Source: Thalassobium sp.
Lineage (GTDB): Bacteria; Pseudomonadota; Gammaproteobacteria; Pseudomonadales; Oceanobacteraceae
DNA: 64,000 nucleotides
Assembly (NCBI GenBank): GCA_002733205.1
Contig: NVUW01000004.1
Location: 420,539-484,538 of the forward strand
Reading direction: 5' to 3'
The position numbers and the translations under genes are program-made. The first letter of the stretch is position 1; every line of letters begins with the position of its first letter. Shown piece after piece: positions 50,196 through 59,168 of the stretch. The notes below the pieces were generated by a model. That model worked only from the letters and a program-made list of their open reading frames with translations. It did not search any database and was not told the origin of the DNA.

Positions 50196-53100
50196 ATGAA
50201 CATCGCTGAATATTCCATCCGTCATAAAGTTATTAGCTGGATGTTTGCACTACTGCTACTCGTGGGTGGCAGTATTGCTTTTACGGGTTTAGGCCAGCTG
50301 GAGTTTCCTGAATTCACCATCAAACAAGCCTTGGTGATCACAGCATATCCCGGGGCTTCACCTGAGCAGGTTGAGGAAGAAGTCACCCTGCCACTCGAAG
50401 ATGCTCTGCAACAACTCGACGGTATTAAGCATATTACCTCCATTAATAGTACGGGCTTGTCGCAAATTCAGATTGAGATAAAAGAACGGTACAATAAAGA
50501 CAGCCTGCCGCAAGTGTGGGACGAAGTGCGTCGAAAAGTTAACGATACCGCGAGTCATTTACCGCCGGGCACAGCCACGCCGAAAGTCATTGATGACTTC
50601 GGTGACGTGTATGGCATTTTACTAAACCTATCAGGCAATGACTTTAATAATCGCGAGTTGAAAAACTACGCCGACTATCTGCGCCGCGAACTGGTACTAA
50701 TACCAGGTGTGAAAAAAGTATCATTAAAAGGGGATATTACCGAACAAGTAGTCATTGAAATTTCCCAGAAAAAACTGTCCGCACTTGGATTAGATCAAAG
50801 CTACATCTACAGCCTGGTAAACAATCAAAATGGGGTATCAAACGCCGGGAGTATTGTGATTGGCAATAATCGAATCCGTCTTCATCCTACGGGAGAATTT
50901 AGTCAGATCGACGAACTGGAACACTTAGTCGTCAGCCCTCCGGGGAGCGCAGAGCTTATCTATTTAGGCGATATTGCCAGCATCAAAAAAGACTATGACG
51001 AAACGCCCGATATTTTATATCACAATAAGGGAGAAGCAGCATTATCACTTGGAATTTCTTTTTCCAGCGGCGTAAATGTCGTCGATGTGGGTAGAAAAGT
51101 GAATGAGCGCCTTGGCGAGCTTGAGAGCCAGCGCCCTATAGGTATGAACTTAGACACGGTGTATAACCAGAGCGAGGTGGTTGACAGAACCGTTAATAAC
51201 TTCTTGATTAACTTACTCGGATCGATAGCAATTGTAATAGCAGTACTGTTGCTGTTTATGGGACTGCGCTCGGGATTGTTGATGGGGCTGATCTTACTAC
51301 TGACGATTCTTGGTACGTTCATTGTGATGAAACTATTAGGAATTGAGCTGCAACTTATCTCACTTGGTGCGCTGATCATTGCCTTGGGGATGTTGGTCGA
51401 TAACGCGATTGTCGTCACCGAAGGTATTTTAATTGGTCTTAGCCGGGGAAAAACCCGTCTGGAAGCGGCTAAGCAGATTGTAAGCCAAACCCAATGGCCA
51501 CTACTCGGGGCCACCGTGATTGCGATTATTGCCTTTGCACCGATTGGTTTATCGCAAAATGCCGCCGGCGAGTTCTGTCGCTCGCTATTTCAGGTGCTAA
51601 TGATATCCCTGTTTATCAGCTGGATGACGGCCATTACTTTAACACCGTATTTCTGTCATCTACTGTTTAAAGATGGCGTACCTGCAATCGACGAGACTAC
51701 TCCCTATAAAGGTTGGTTCTTCAACGGATATCGCTCGATACTAACCTTTTCTCTGCGTTTTCGCTTAGCCAGCGCTGCCTTAGTTACCGCAATGTTACTA
51801 GCCGCGGTTATCGGGTTTGGTCATATTAAAAATGTGTTCTTTCCAGCATCGAACACGCCAATTTTCTTTGTCGACATTTGGATGCAGGAAGGCACTGACA
51901 TTAAAGCCACCGAGCGTTTTGTTACCGACATTGAACATGAAATCTTACATCAAAATGATCACCAGAATTCAGCGCTAGTACATTTATCCAGCGTGATTGG
52001 ACAAGGGGCGCAACGCTTTGTATTGCCATACCAGCCAGAAAAAGGCTATCCCGCCTTTGCCCAACTGATTGTGGAAATGGAAAATTTAGCTGCGGTTCAA
52101 GCTTATATGCCAGAACTGAAAAAATTCTTAGAGGAAAATTATCCACAAGCGCAATATCGCTTCAAGAACATGGAAAATGGTCCGGCACCTGCGGCAAAAA
52201 TTGAAGCCAGATTTTATGGTGAAGACCCTGAAGTACTGCGCAGTCTAGCGGCACAAGCAATAACCATCTTTCACAACGAACCCAGTATGGATGGCATTCG
52301 TCACGACTGGCGTAACCAAGTCAATGTGATCCGTCCTCAGCTTGAAAACGCCCAGGCACGTGAATCGGGCATCAGCAAGCAAGATCTCGACAATGCGCTA
52401 TTGCTTAACTTTAGCGGTAAGCAAATCGGTTTATATCGTGAGACCAGCCATTTGTTACCCATTGTGGCGCGTGCACCTGCAGCAGAACGAATGCAGGCCG
52501 ACAATTTGTGGCAAATGCAAATTTGGAGCAGTGAGAGCAATAGCTTTATTCCCGCCACCCAGGTAGTCAGTCGCTTTGATACTCAGTGGGAAAATCCATT
52601 AGTGATGCGCCGTGACCGTATGCGTATGCTGGCGGTATTAGCCGACCCCAGTATTGACAGTAACGAAACCGCTGATTCTGTGTTACGTAAAGTAAAACTC
52701 CAGGTCGAGGCGATTAGCTTACCTTCAGGCTATCACCTGGAATGGGGTGGCGAGCATGAAACCGCTGGAGAAGCACAAACCGCAGTATTTAACTCAATTC
52801 CAATAGGTTACCTGGCAATGTTTTTAATCACTGTTTTTCTGTTTAACTCTGTTCGCCAGCCGCTGGTGATTTGGCTGACTGTGCCGCTGGCGTTAATCGG
52901 AGTATCGGCAGGATTATTGATTTTTGATGCGCCCTTCAGCTTTATGGCACTGCTTGGCTTGCTGAGTCTATCAGGCATGGTGATTAAAAACGGCATCGTC
53001 TTGGTTGACCAAATCAATCTTGAACTCAGTGAAAGTAAAACAGATTATGCAGCTTTAGTGGATTCCTGTATCAGCCGTGTTCGTCCTGTGATGATGGCAG

Positions 53101-53264
53101 CCATAACCACAATGCTGGGGATGATTCCTTTGATCTCAGACGCCTTTTTCGGCTCAATGGCGATTACCATTATCTTTGGCTTAGGCTTCGCTTCACTGCT
53201 GACATTAATCGTTTTGCCTGTGATGTACAGCTTAGCGTTTAACATAAAATCAGAGAGCCAATAA
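50196..53264 (+). CDS. RND-family efflux permease
   Basis: 1022 residues with twelve predicted helices and two large periplasmic loops. The N-terminus, the PGASPEQVEEEV segment and the LGMLVDNAIVVTEG motif (helix 4 region, Asp-Asn pair) are typical of hydrophobe/amphiphile exporters of the AcrB superfamily; helix 10 shows LSLSGMVIKNGIVLVDQI. It starts 4 bp after the adaptor gene. The substrate is unknown. The gene is AT-richer than the housekeeping block and may have been acquired as a unit with the regulator. Confidence 0.93.
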   Translation: MNIAEYSIRHKVISWMFALLLLVGGSIAFTGLGQLEFPEFTIKQALVITAYPGASPEQVEEEVTLPLEDALQQLDGIKHITSINSTGLSQIQIEIKERYNKDSLPQVWDEVRRKVNDTASHLPPGTATPKVIDDFGDVYGILLNLSGNDFNNRELKNYADYLRRELVLIPGVKKVSLKGDITEQVVIEISQKKLSALGLDQSYIYSLVNNQNGVSNAGSIVIGNNRIRLHPTGEFSQIDELEHLVVSPPGSAELIYLGDIASIKKDYDETPDILYHNKGEAALSLGISFSSGVNVVDVGRKVNERLGELESQRPIGMNLDTVYNQSEVVDRTVNNFLINLLGSIAIVIAVLLLFMGLRSGLLMGLILLLTILGTFIVMKLLGIELQLISLGALIIALGMLVDNAIVVTEGILIGLSRGKTRLEAAKQIVSQTQWPLLGATVIAIIAFAPIGLSQNAAGEFCRSLFQVLMISLFISWMTAITLTPYFCHLLFKDGVPAIDETTPYKGWFFNGYRSILTFSLRFRLASAALVTAMLLAAVIGFGHIKNVFFPASNTPIFFVDIWMQEGTDIKATERFVTDIEHEILHQNDHQNSALVHLSSVIGQGAQRFVLPYQPEKGYPAFAQLIVEMENLAAVQAYMPELKKFLEENYPQAQYRFKNMENGPAPAAKIEARFYGEDPEVLRSLAAQAITIFHNEPSMDGIRHDWRNQVNVIRPQLENAQARESGISKQDLDNALLLNFSGKQIGLYRETSHLLPIVARAPAAERMQADNLWQMQIWSSESNSFIPATQVVSRFDTQWENPLVMRRDRMRMLAVLADPSIDSNETADSVLRKVKLQVEAISLPSGYHLEWGGEHETAGEAQTAVFNSIPIGYLAMFLITVFLFNSVRQPLVIWLTVPLALIGVSAGLLIFDAPFSFMALLGLLSLSGMVIKNGIVLVDQINLELSESKTDYAALVDSCISRVRPVMMAAITTMLGMIPLISDAFFGSMAITIIFGLGFASLLTLIVLPVMYSLAFNIKSESQ

Positions 53265-53386
53265 TCCGTAAGAAAATGGTCACCGATCACGATTCAATGT
53301 TAGCTAATGGTGAGACATAGAACCCCACTCCAACAGATTAAGATGGATGTTTTATTTGCCTGACTTACTGGACTATTCACTATTAA

Positions 53387-53511
53387 GGAACTTCTGAATA
53401 ATTCAGTGCCTGCTTCGGCATACTAAAACGTTCAGATCAAGGCGCCACTTTTTGGCATAACGGGTTACGCCAAAAAGTGGCAAAGCTGAGCTGGATTTTA
53501 CAGAAAGTTCC
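53387..53511. repeat. 125-bp MITE-like palindromic element
   Basis: The ends are imperfect inverted repeats (GGAACTTCTG at 53387 and CAGAAAGTTCC at 53501). Inside is a perfect 13-bp inverted repeat, GCCACTTTTTGGC/GCCAAAAAGTGGC (53444-53456 and 53469-53481). There is no open frame and no clear target-site duplication. It lies downstream of the RND operon. Confidence 0.5.
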
Positions 53512-53543
53512 GCAGTGGATATAACCACTGCGGTGTTTTTTTA
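53510..53543 (+). terminator. Likely terminator downstream of the RND operon
   Basis: A 9-bp stem (CCGCAGTGG/CCACTGCGG, six-base loop) is followed by TG and a run of seven T. Confidence 0.75.
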
Positions 53544-53585
53544 TCTAACCATAGCGCTTTGCACTTTTCGCTGCTGACCTCGCCG

Positions 53586-54503
53586 TTATCCCACCCGGCC
53601 TGCCGATGGTTTAAGAGCCGCAGGCAACGCCACCTTACCGTTGAAGACTAATACGCCAAACAACACCAGCACCAGCCCCCCAACCTGTAACGCATTCGGC
53701 ATAACGCCCAGCATCAGGCTGACCAGCAAGGTAAAAACCGGCACAAGGTTAAAGGCGATGGCTGATTTATCCGGCCCTAACTGCTGTACGCCTTTCAGCC
53801 AGAACACATAGGCCAGTACCGAACCACACAGTCCCATATACAGCAGAATACTGTGCGACTTCAGCGTCAGTTGCGGAATAATCTGCTGCGGTTGCTCAAT
53901 CACCAGCGCAGCAACAATTAAGGCTATCGCCCCAATGCTGACCGTCCAGCGGGCAAACTGCAGCGGTGGAATGTGCGGAGCGTATTTTTTCGAGCCCACG
54001 CTGTACAAGCTCCAGACCAGACAGGCCAGCAACATCCATAAATCACCACTGGCAACATTCAGCTGGCTGAAATCACCACCGGTAATAACCAGGCTGACGC
54101 CGACAAAAGCCAATATCATTCCGGCTATCTGCACCACTTTCATGCGCGCATTCAGCAGCACCACAGATAGCAGCACAGACACCAGCGGCGACAACGCCAT
54201 AATCAGCGCGGCGTTAAGCGGTGTTGTGCTGTGCAGGGCAATAAAAAACGCATAGTTAAAACCAAAAACCCCGAGAATTCCGAGTACTCCAAGCACCGGA
54301 GCATCGCGCCAATGCAGCTGAGATTCTGCCTTGCCTGACCACCAGCGGAATAACCAGAAAATCACCAGCGCAATAAAGAAGCGTTCGGCAGCGGCCGTCA
54401 GGGGCGGCATCACCCCGGCAATTTCATGGCCAGCATTAAAATTACTGCCCCAAAACAACGTGCTGAACACAATCAGTAACCAGATACTGGCATTTGAATT
54501 CAC
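53586..54503 (-). CDS. EamA/DMT-family transporter
   Basis: 305 residues with ten hydrophobic helices in two EamA halves (FWGSNFNAGHEIAGVMPPL, LACLVWSLYSVGSKKYAP). The start is a GTG at 54503 with CGGAG upstream. Divergent from a LysR gene, its likely regulator. Probably a small-metabolite or amino-acid exporter. Confidence 0.87.
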   Translation of the reverse strand: MNSNASIWLLIVFSTLFWGSNFNAGHEIAGVMPPLTAAAERFFIALVIFWLFRWWSGKAESQLHWRDAPVLGVLGILGVFGFNYAFFIALHSTTPLNAALIMALSPLVSVLLSVVLLNARMKVVQIAGMILAFVGVSLVITGGDFSQLNVASGDLWMLLACLVWSLYSVGSKKYAPHIPPLQFARWTVSIGAIALIVAALVIEQPQQIIPQLTLKSHSILLYMGLCGSVLAYVFWLKGVQQLGPDKSAIAFNLVPVFTLLVSLMLGVMPNALQVGGLVLVLFGVLVFNGKVALPAALKPSAGRVG

Positions 54504-54616
54504 AACAAAACTCCGGATAAAAGCTGCGACCCGGTATGGATCGTTAATACAGGGGTTAGCCTATTGATTTCATATATGTTAATAAATAGCGACATTTGGC
54601 AAGTTATATTCCATAA

Positions 54617-55519
54617 ATGAAATCAAAGCTTTCTCTCGATGATCTCTGGTTATTTCAGCAGGTGGTGCAGCATGGTGGTATCGCCGCGGCTGCCACAGCC
54701 ACCGGCATTCCACAGGCAACCCTGAGCCGTCGCCTGAAAGGATTGGAGCAGACGCTGGGAGGCCGGCTGCTGGAACGCAGTGCGCATTATTTTTCGCTGA
54801 CCGAGCTGGGCGAACACTATTATCAGCGTTGCACACCGCTGTTAGCCGAGCTGCGCGAGATCCGTAATCAGCTGGACGATCAGCACACCCGCCTGTGTGG
54901 ACGCCTGCGTATCACCGCGCCGGTCAGCATGACGCAAAGCTGGCTGGGCCAATGCTTCTTTGCCTTTATGCAACAGTATCCGGGGATTCAGCTTGATCTG
55001 GTTCTGTCCAATCAATATGAAAATCTGATCGAGCAACATATTGATGCGGCTTTCAGGGTCGGCGAGCCACGCGACAGCAGCTGGATTGCCCGCCCCGTCT
55101 GGTCAACCCGCATGGTCCTCTGCGCATCCTCAGAGTATCTGGTAAACGCGGAACCGGTCAGCCATCCGCAACAATTGCATCAGCATCCGCTGTTGGCTGC
55201 CTACCCGATCAATGAATGGTTGCTGCAGAATAAACACAATCAGGAATATTTTCGTCTGGCGCCGCAATCGCGCCTGCGCGTTAACGATATTGATGTTGCC
55301 GCCAACGCCGCCAAAGCCGGGCTCGGCATCGCTCTGATTCCAACCTACTATCTGGCCAGCGACACGTCGGCCGAAGGTTTACAGGCGGTATTACCCGATT
55401 GGCAGGGGCAGCAGCGACCGGTCTACCTCTATTACCGCGACCGCGATGTCATGCCGGCACGGCTTAAGGCGTTTACTCAGTTTGTGCTGGAGTGGGTAAG
55501 TCACCAGCCGATGCCCTGA
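54617..55519 (+). CDS. LysR-family transcriptional regulator
   Basis: 300 residues with HTH (GGIAAAATATGIPQATLSRRL) at about 20-40 and an effector domain of the AaeR-like group (FRVGEPRDSSWIARPV). The intergenic 113 bp shared with the divergent DMT gene are AT-rich, with a probable operator around 54560-54600 that I could not define. Confidence 0.87.
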   Translation: MKSKLSLDDLWLFQQVVQHGGIAAAATATGIPQATLSRRLKGLEQTLGGRLLERSAHYFSLTELGEHYYQRCTPLLAELREIRNQLDDQHTRLCGRLRITAPVSMTQSWLGQCFFAFMQQYPGIQLDLVLSNQYENLIEQHIDAAFRVGEPRDSSWIARPVWSTRMVLCASSEYLVNAEPVSHPQQLHQHPLLAAYPINEWLLQNKHNQEYFRLAPQSRLRVNDIDVAANAAKAGLGIALIPTYYLASDTSAEGLQAVLPDWQGQQRPVYLYYRDRDVMPARLKAFTQFVLEWVSHQPMP

Positions 55520-55570
55520 CAGGTAGCGGCTGGCAAACAGATAAATGCTGATACAACCGGCATTTGATGA

Positions 55571-55602
55571 GGGCCTGTTTAATGGTTATTAACAGGCCAG
55601 GG
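55571..55602. repeat. Dispersed hairpin repeat, copy 2
   Basis: GGGCCTGTTTAAT, five bases, TTAACAGGCC and AGG: an 8-bp hairpin matching the copy at 1882-1913 in inverted orientation. It lies between two convergent genes and may act as a terminator. Confidence 0.55.
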
Positions 55603-55613
55603 AAGAGAGCGGA

Positions 55614-56150
55614 TCAGAAGTCTTCCAGATCGCTCACCAGAACACTGGCAATCACTTCCAGATCACGCGGCTCATCTTCATGATCCCACTTACCAACAGC
55701 AACCTCAGCATTCACCATAGCATCGGTAAAGCCGCCAAATTTCGTTGTGGCCTTAGCAAAAGAGCGGGAACCCAGACGTTTGGAGCCATGATCAACATAG
55801 ATACTGCCGCTGAATTCCGGCTTAGCAATTGCGTCGCCATAGCTGAACTTACGGAAGTAGTTCAGCTTAACTGTTGTGCTCAGACCATCCGCCGCATTCT
55901 CAGCGTAAGTAATGGCATCATGTTCCTGCAGCAGGCGAATCATGTCGGCACGTACGGTTTCGGCAATTTCAGCTTCGGTCAGATAACCCTTTGGCTGCTT
56001 GGCCGAATCCAGTCGTACCTCAACCTTAACCGATGAAATTACCAGCGGTTTATTACGATATTCCTCAGAGCCTGAACTGTATTGGAAGGTCGAAGCACAA
56101 CCGGCAAGCAAAGTAACCGCAACAGCCAGCAAAGCCGCTTTAATATTCAT
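55614..56150 (-). CDS. Lipoprotein of unknown function
   Basis: 178 residues from ATG 56150 with AAGGAC upstream. The signal ends in LLAGC (Cys18). The mature protein has NKPLVISSVKVEVRL followed by alternating strands and a long helix (EAEIAETVRADMIRLLQEHDA), a layout seen in small periplasmic lipoproteins such as the DUF4410 type. I cannot assign a family. It marks the left border of the AT-rich island. Confidence 0.7.
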   Translation of the reverse strand: MNIKAALLAVAVTLLAGCASTFQYSSGSEEYRNKPLVISSVKVEVRLDSAKQPKGYLTEAEIAETVRADMIRLLQEHDAITYAENAADGLSTTVKLNYFRKFSYGDAIAKPEFSGSIYVDHGSKRLGSRSFAKATTKFGGFTDAMVNAEVAVGKWDHEDEPRDLEVIASVLVSDLEDF

Positions 56151-56674
56151 AAACAAACAAGTCCTTTTTAAGGTGTATGGGGGCGCGGATAATACGGTTT
56201 TTTTAATCATCATTCGCGCAGTTTTTACAGAAAAGAGGGCTGCGTCACAATCCATTTACGTCCCGAAGGATACAGGTCAAGATAACATCAATTCAAAGCC
56301 TGCATAGCCTCAAAGGCTAAGGGAACCTGAAAGTCATTTTCAACATCGACTCAACGTCAACGTGTTCTGCTTGCCTAATATTCACTCTACCGCCTCAAAA
56401 ATCAGAACACCGTCTTAATAAGAAGCACTATCGATACCGATTGCAACTGTCGCTTCCATTTCAGGCGAGATTCACTACCGAGTGGGATATTTTAGAATAA
56501 ATGCCTTACTTACTATTTTAAAGAGGATGTTATATTTGTCATTACATTTCCCAGAATGGGTGTTCCACTGATTTTCCTTACTTGCCAAACTTAATCAGAA
56601 CAGCATACGAACAATCGACTCCAACAGCATCAAGTTAAAAAAAAGAAGAATCCATACTCTTACTCTCGATTTTC
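56151..56674. other. AT-rich non-coding spacer
   Basis: No gene is visible. The first part holds direct repeat 1 (56249-56335). The rest is low-GC DNA with no clear coding pattern. Confidence 0.5.
56249..56335. repeat. Imperfect direct repeat 1 flanking the immunity island
   Basis: Begins AATCCATTTACGTCC, continues GATACAGGTCA and AAGCCTGCATAGCCTCA and ends CCTGAAAGTCA. The first 60 bases match the copy at 58959-59049 at about 85% by eye; the end is weaker apart from the last 11 bases. Confidence 0.7.
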
Positions 56675-56886
56675 TTATAAATAAATATTGCACAATGCAG
56701 ATTCCGGAACACACTCCTTTAAACCAACTTTAAAATGATCAATAAATCCAGCACATGCAGATGAAGTTACACCCGAAACAACATCATCCAAATCCTTAAT
56801 AACTTCACTTCCATTAACCAAAAGAACGATTGAACTTAGTAATTCGCGAAAATCGTCATCCTTAAATTCATATTATCAGTTATCAT
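56675..56886 (-). pseudogene. Small frameshifted gene in the immunity island
   Basis: On the minus strand ATG 56886 (preceded by GAGGTGATA) opens MITDNMN and then runs out of frame. Shifting by one base after the AATTTAAGG segment opens a frame KDDDFRELLSSIVLLVNG ... GFIDHFKVGLKECVPESAL that ends at TAA 56675. A missing T in a T-run (T3 for T4) would join the two. The composition and acidic, short protein fit immunity-type genes. No family recognised. Confidence 0.5.
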
Positions 56887-57177
56887 TATCACCTCGATAT
56901 TTGAGAATAGTCCCTACCATTATTAAAAGCATACAACGGCAACTGACAGCCACCATTTACAATCAAAATAATTCAACCTTAGCATTTTTTCAGCCCGCTA
57001 AATAATATCAAGGAAATGCGACAAGGCGGTACTTAGACGATTATAAAATTAGCATTCATCTCCTGACATTAGCAGCCCCCTTAAAATGGGCTTATTATTA
57101 ACCCCTACAACCCATTGCACAATTATTAAGACGGGAAACCTTCACCTTTCAACCAGGAGCGTCAGATCATGCCTGAA

Positions 57178-57693
57178 CTAATTAAATTCAGGAACATCAT
57201 CCCCAACCACAGCCCTAAGCCATACAGGCTTATCAGAAACTTGCTCCAAAACAGAATCAGGAATCCGTTTATACATATCATAGTGAGGCACATCAACCCT
57301 CCCTATGAAAACCCTCTTATATTGACCCCAATCCTCATAAAAGTACCTCGAAGACTCAACAACATCCTCAAAACCAGAAAAAAAATCAGCATATATTGAA
57401 TATAGTATTTCATCACCTCGCCCTTCAGCCTTAAGCTCAGACACATATGAAGAATTTAAAACCTCTGACAGCTTAGTTCTTTCAAATACATTTTTTACCA
57501 AACCCATTGCTTCACACGCACATTCAAGATCATCTAACTTCAAGTACTTTCTATATAGCCTATCCCCTATTTTAGAGCGAACAGGCTCATCAAAATCCAA
57601 CTCTTCTAAACATTCAAAAAATGATTGGACATATTCAGCAGAACCAAGTTTAACCAGCAAATTCCCACCCAAATAACCTATTATATTCACCAT
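57178..57693 (-). CDS. Immunity-protein-like gene
   Basis: 171 residues, AT-rich and acidic. The start MVNIIGYLGGNLLVKLGSAE and the helical middle (FFECLEELDFDEPVRSKIG, key residues FFECLEELDF) are followed by YRIP-type aromatic-rich segments near the end (DMYKRIPDSVLEQV). It lacks a signal or membrane segment. Short, acidic, orphan genes of this kind next to a SUKH gene are typically polymorphic-toxin immunity proteins. That is inferred from context; the exact Imm family is not certain. Confidence 0.6.
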   Translation of the reverse strand: MVNIIGYLGGNLLVKLGSAEYVQSFFECLEELDFDEPVRSKIGDRLYRKYLKLDDLECACEAMGLVKNVFERTKLSEVLNSSYVSELKAEGRGDEILYSIYADFFSGFEDVVESSRYFYEDWGQYKRVFIGRVDVPHYDMYKRIPDSVLEQVSDKPVWLRAVVGDDVPEFN

Positions 57694-57771
57694 ACATCCT
57701 CATAAAAGCCCAACAAATTCAATGTTATATTCCGCTAGATTTTTGCACAATTCTCTTTAAAACATTGTTTT

Positions 57772-57960
57772 CTAATCAGCAGAGAAATTACCAGCATCTA
57801 AAAGACACCCAAACCAAACCGCATACAATAATGCTTTATCAAAAAAAACACTACTCTCCTCAAAACCAGGTACGACCTGAATTTTCTTATTTCTGACACT
57901 CATAAAAACACTACAACCCTCTGATTTAGTCAATCGGGTAGCTTTAGATAGCTCATTATT
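57772..57960 (-). pseudogene. 5'-truncated small gene remnant
   Basis: A minus-strand frame bounded by TAA near 57961 and TAG at 57772 reads LSKATRLTKSEGCSVFM then SVRNKKIQVVPGFEESS and AVWFGCLLDAGNFSAD. An internal ATG at 57903 could give a 43-residue peptide, but the sequence upstream also looks coding, suggesting loss of the 5' end. Confidence 0.4.
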
Positions 57961-58009
57961 TTAATTAATTGCTAGGCGGTAGCCGTTTCATCTTATTAAT
58001 CTCCAAGAC

Positions 58010-58023
58010 GGGTGTCCTATTAG
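58010..58023. repeat. REP-like motif, left of the SUKH gene
   Basis: GGGTGTCCTATTAG. A related copy lies at 58075-58088 (GGGACACCTATTAG), and an inverted copy at 58683-58697 (ATTAATAGGACACCC). The motif resembles those flanking RAYT-type transposases. Confidence 0.5.
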
Positions 58024-58095
58024 TTTTTCCATTAGTTTAAAATCAGGGAAGCCTGGTATCTGGACAGTGTGGACGGGACACCTATTAGTTCCTAT

Positions 58096-58584
58096 CTATT
58101 CGTCTTCCCATTCATATAATAGATTACAAAAATTATCAAAGTTGTCTGACACCTCAAAAGTTCTCATTTTATTTGTGTCAACATAATCGTCGTGCCGCAT
58201 AAAGATAACCTTCGGCTGCCCCTGCTTCTCACTCCCCCTATAATCGAAACAGATATAATCGCCACCTCCATTCCGCCCAAAGGTAATTAAATTATCACAT
58301 CCGTAAACATCATAATTCTGATTATTAATTATATCCTCACTTTCAACCACTAACCCTTCAGTAGAGCCAAATCCCAAAAAACAAATACTAGTTGTATCTA
58401 TAACACCCTGCTCTGGCGAAAAAAAATCAAAATACTCATTGTCGAGGTAAGCTGCATTATGTTCACATATAAATTTCTTATATTGCTCCGGAAATACTAC
58501 ACCAAATTGCCTTTCAAAACGTTCAACCAACCGAACATCAACCTTACCTGAATCTTGAAAAACCTTAATATTATTTATACTCAT
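58096..58584 (-). CDS. SUKH (SMI1/KNR4) family immunity protein
   Basis: 162 residues with the SUKH start pattern: ERFERQFGVVFPEQYKKFI, then HNAAYLDNEYFDFFSPEQG, and the C-terminal LITFGRNGGGDYICFDYRG. This superfamily neutralises nuclease and other C-terminal toxins of contact-dependent, RHS and T6SS effectors. No toxin gene lies within the window, so it is an orphan immunity gene. It is AT-rich like the rest of the island and is bracketed by inverted REP-like motifs. Confidence 0.87.
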   Translation of the reverse strand: MSINNIKVFQDSGKVDVRLVERFERQFGVVFPEQYKKFICEHNAAYLDNEYFDFFSPEQGVIDTTSICFLGFGSTEGLVVESEDIINNQNYDVYGCDNLITFGRNGGGDYICFDYRGSEKQGQPKVIFMRHDDYVDTNKMRTFEVSDNFDNFCNLLYEWEDE

Positions 58585-58682
58585 ATCTAACGTCCTTCAC
58601 TCAAGCTGGCTTCACCAATATGTTTAACCGCATAATGTATGTCTTTTGGTAGTAGCTGCATATTTATAGGAGCACCCTGAGC

Positions 58683-58697
58683 ATTAATAGGACACCC
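58683..58697. repeat. REP-like motif, right of the SUKH gene
   Basis: ATTAATAGGACACCC, the inverted partner of the motif at 58010-58023. It lies just upstream of the RAYT remnant. Confidence 0.5.
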
Positions 58698-58763
58698 ACC
58701 CTAACACATTCTTCTGATTGCTCAATATTTGAGCATTAACTACTTTGTAATTTCATCTTTCGG

Positions 58764-58955
58764 ATGGAGCTACGTCATGCCCAAACTCGCAAGCAACAAA
58801 TCGCAGCAGCAGCCACACCTTACTATCACTGCGTTTCCCGCTGCGTACGTCGCGCCTTTCTTTGTGGTCATGATCAGGTTAGCGGTGAAAACTACGAACA
58901 TCGCCGTGGTTGGCTGGAACCTAAGCTTCTTGAGCTGCCACAGATATTCGCCATC
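58764..58955 (+). pseudogene. Truncated RAYT/Y1-type (REP-associated) transposase
   Basis: About 62 codons read ATPYYHCVSRCVRRAFLCG ... GENYEHRRGWLEPKLLEL and stop matching at IFAI. This is the N-terminus of REP-associated tyrosine transposases; the catalytic HUH and tyrosine parts are missing. Similarity ends four bases before direct repeat 2, so the element was broken at that boundary. Confidence 0.75.
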
Positions 58956-58958
58956 CAG

Positions 58959-59049
58959 AATCCATTTACGTCCTGCAGGATACAGATCAACATAACGTCA
59001 ATCCGAAGCCTGCTTAGCCTCACGGCCAAACCAACCACCTGAAAGTCAC
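58959..59049. repeat. Imperfect direct repeat 2 flanking the immunity island
   Basis: Matches 56249-56335 (AATCCATTTACGTCC through CCTGAAAGTCA). It starts exactly where the RAYT remnant loses similarity. Confidence 0.7.
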
Positions 59050-59168
59050 TCTCCGTAGTGTCTCGGCAGTATCTCTGCCAATAGGCCAATGCCTGCACAT
59101 CGGTTAGAATGGCGCCATATTTATCTTCTGCCCCTAACCTCTGCCGGAGTCACCGGCCAGGAAGTATT

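Noticed and set aside
57169..57399. Plus-strand 76-codon frame with an AGGAG upstream
   Set aside because: It is antisense to the 171-residue immunity-like gene and consists of Ile/Asn/Pro-rich residues from AT bias. The ribosome-binding site is probably chance.
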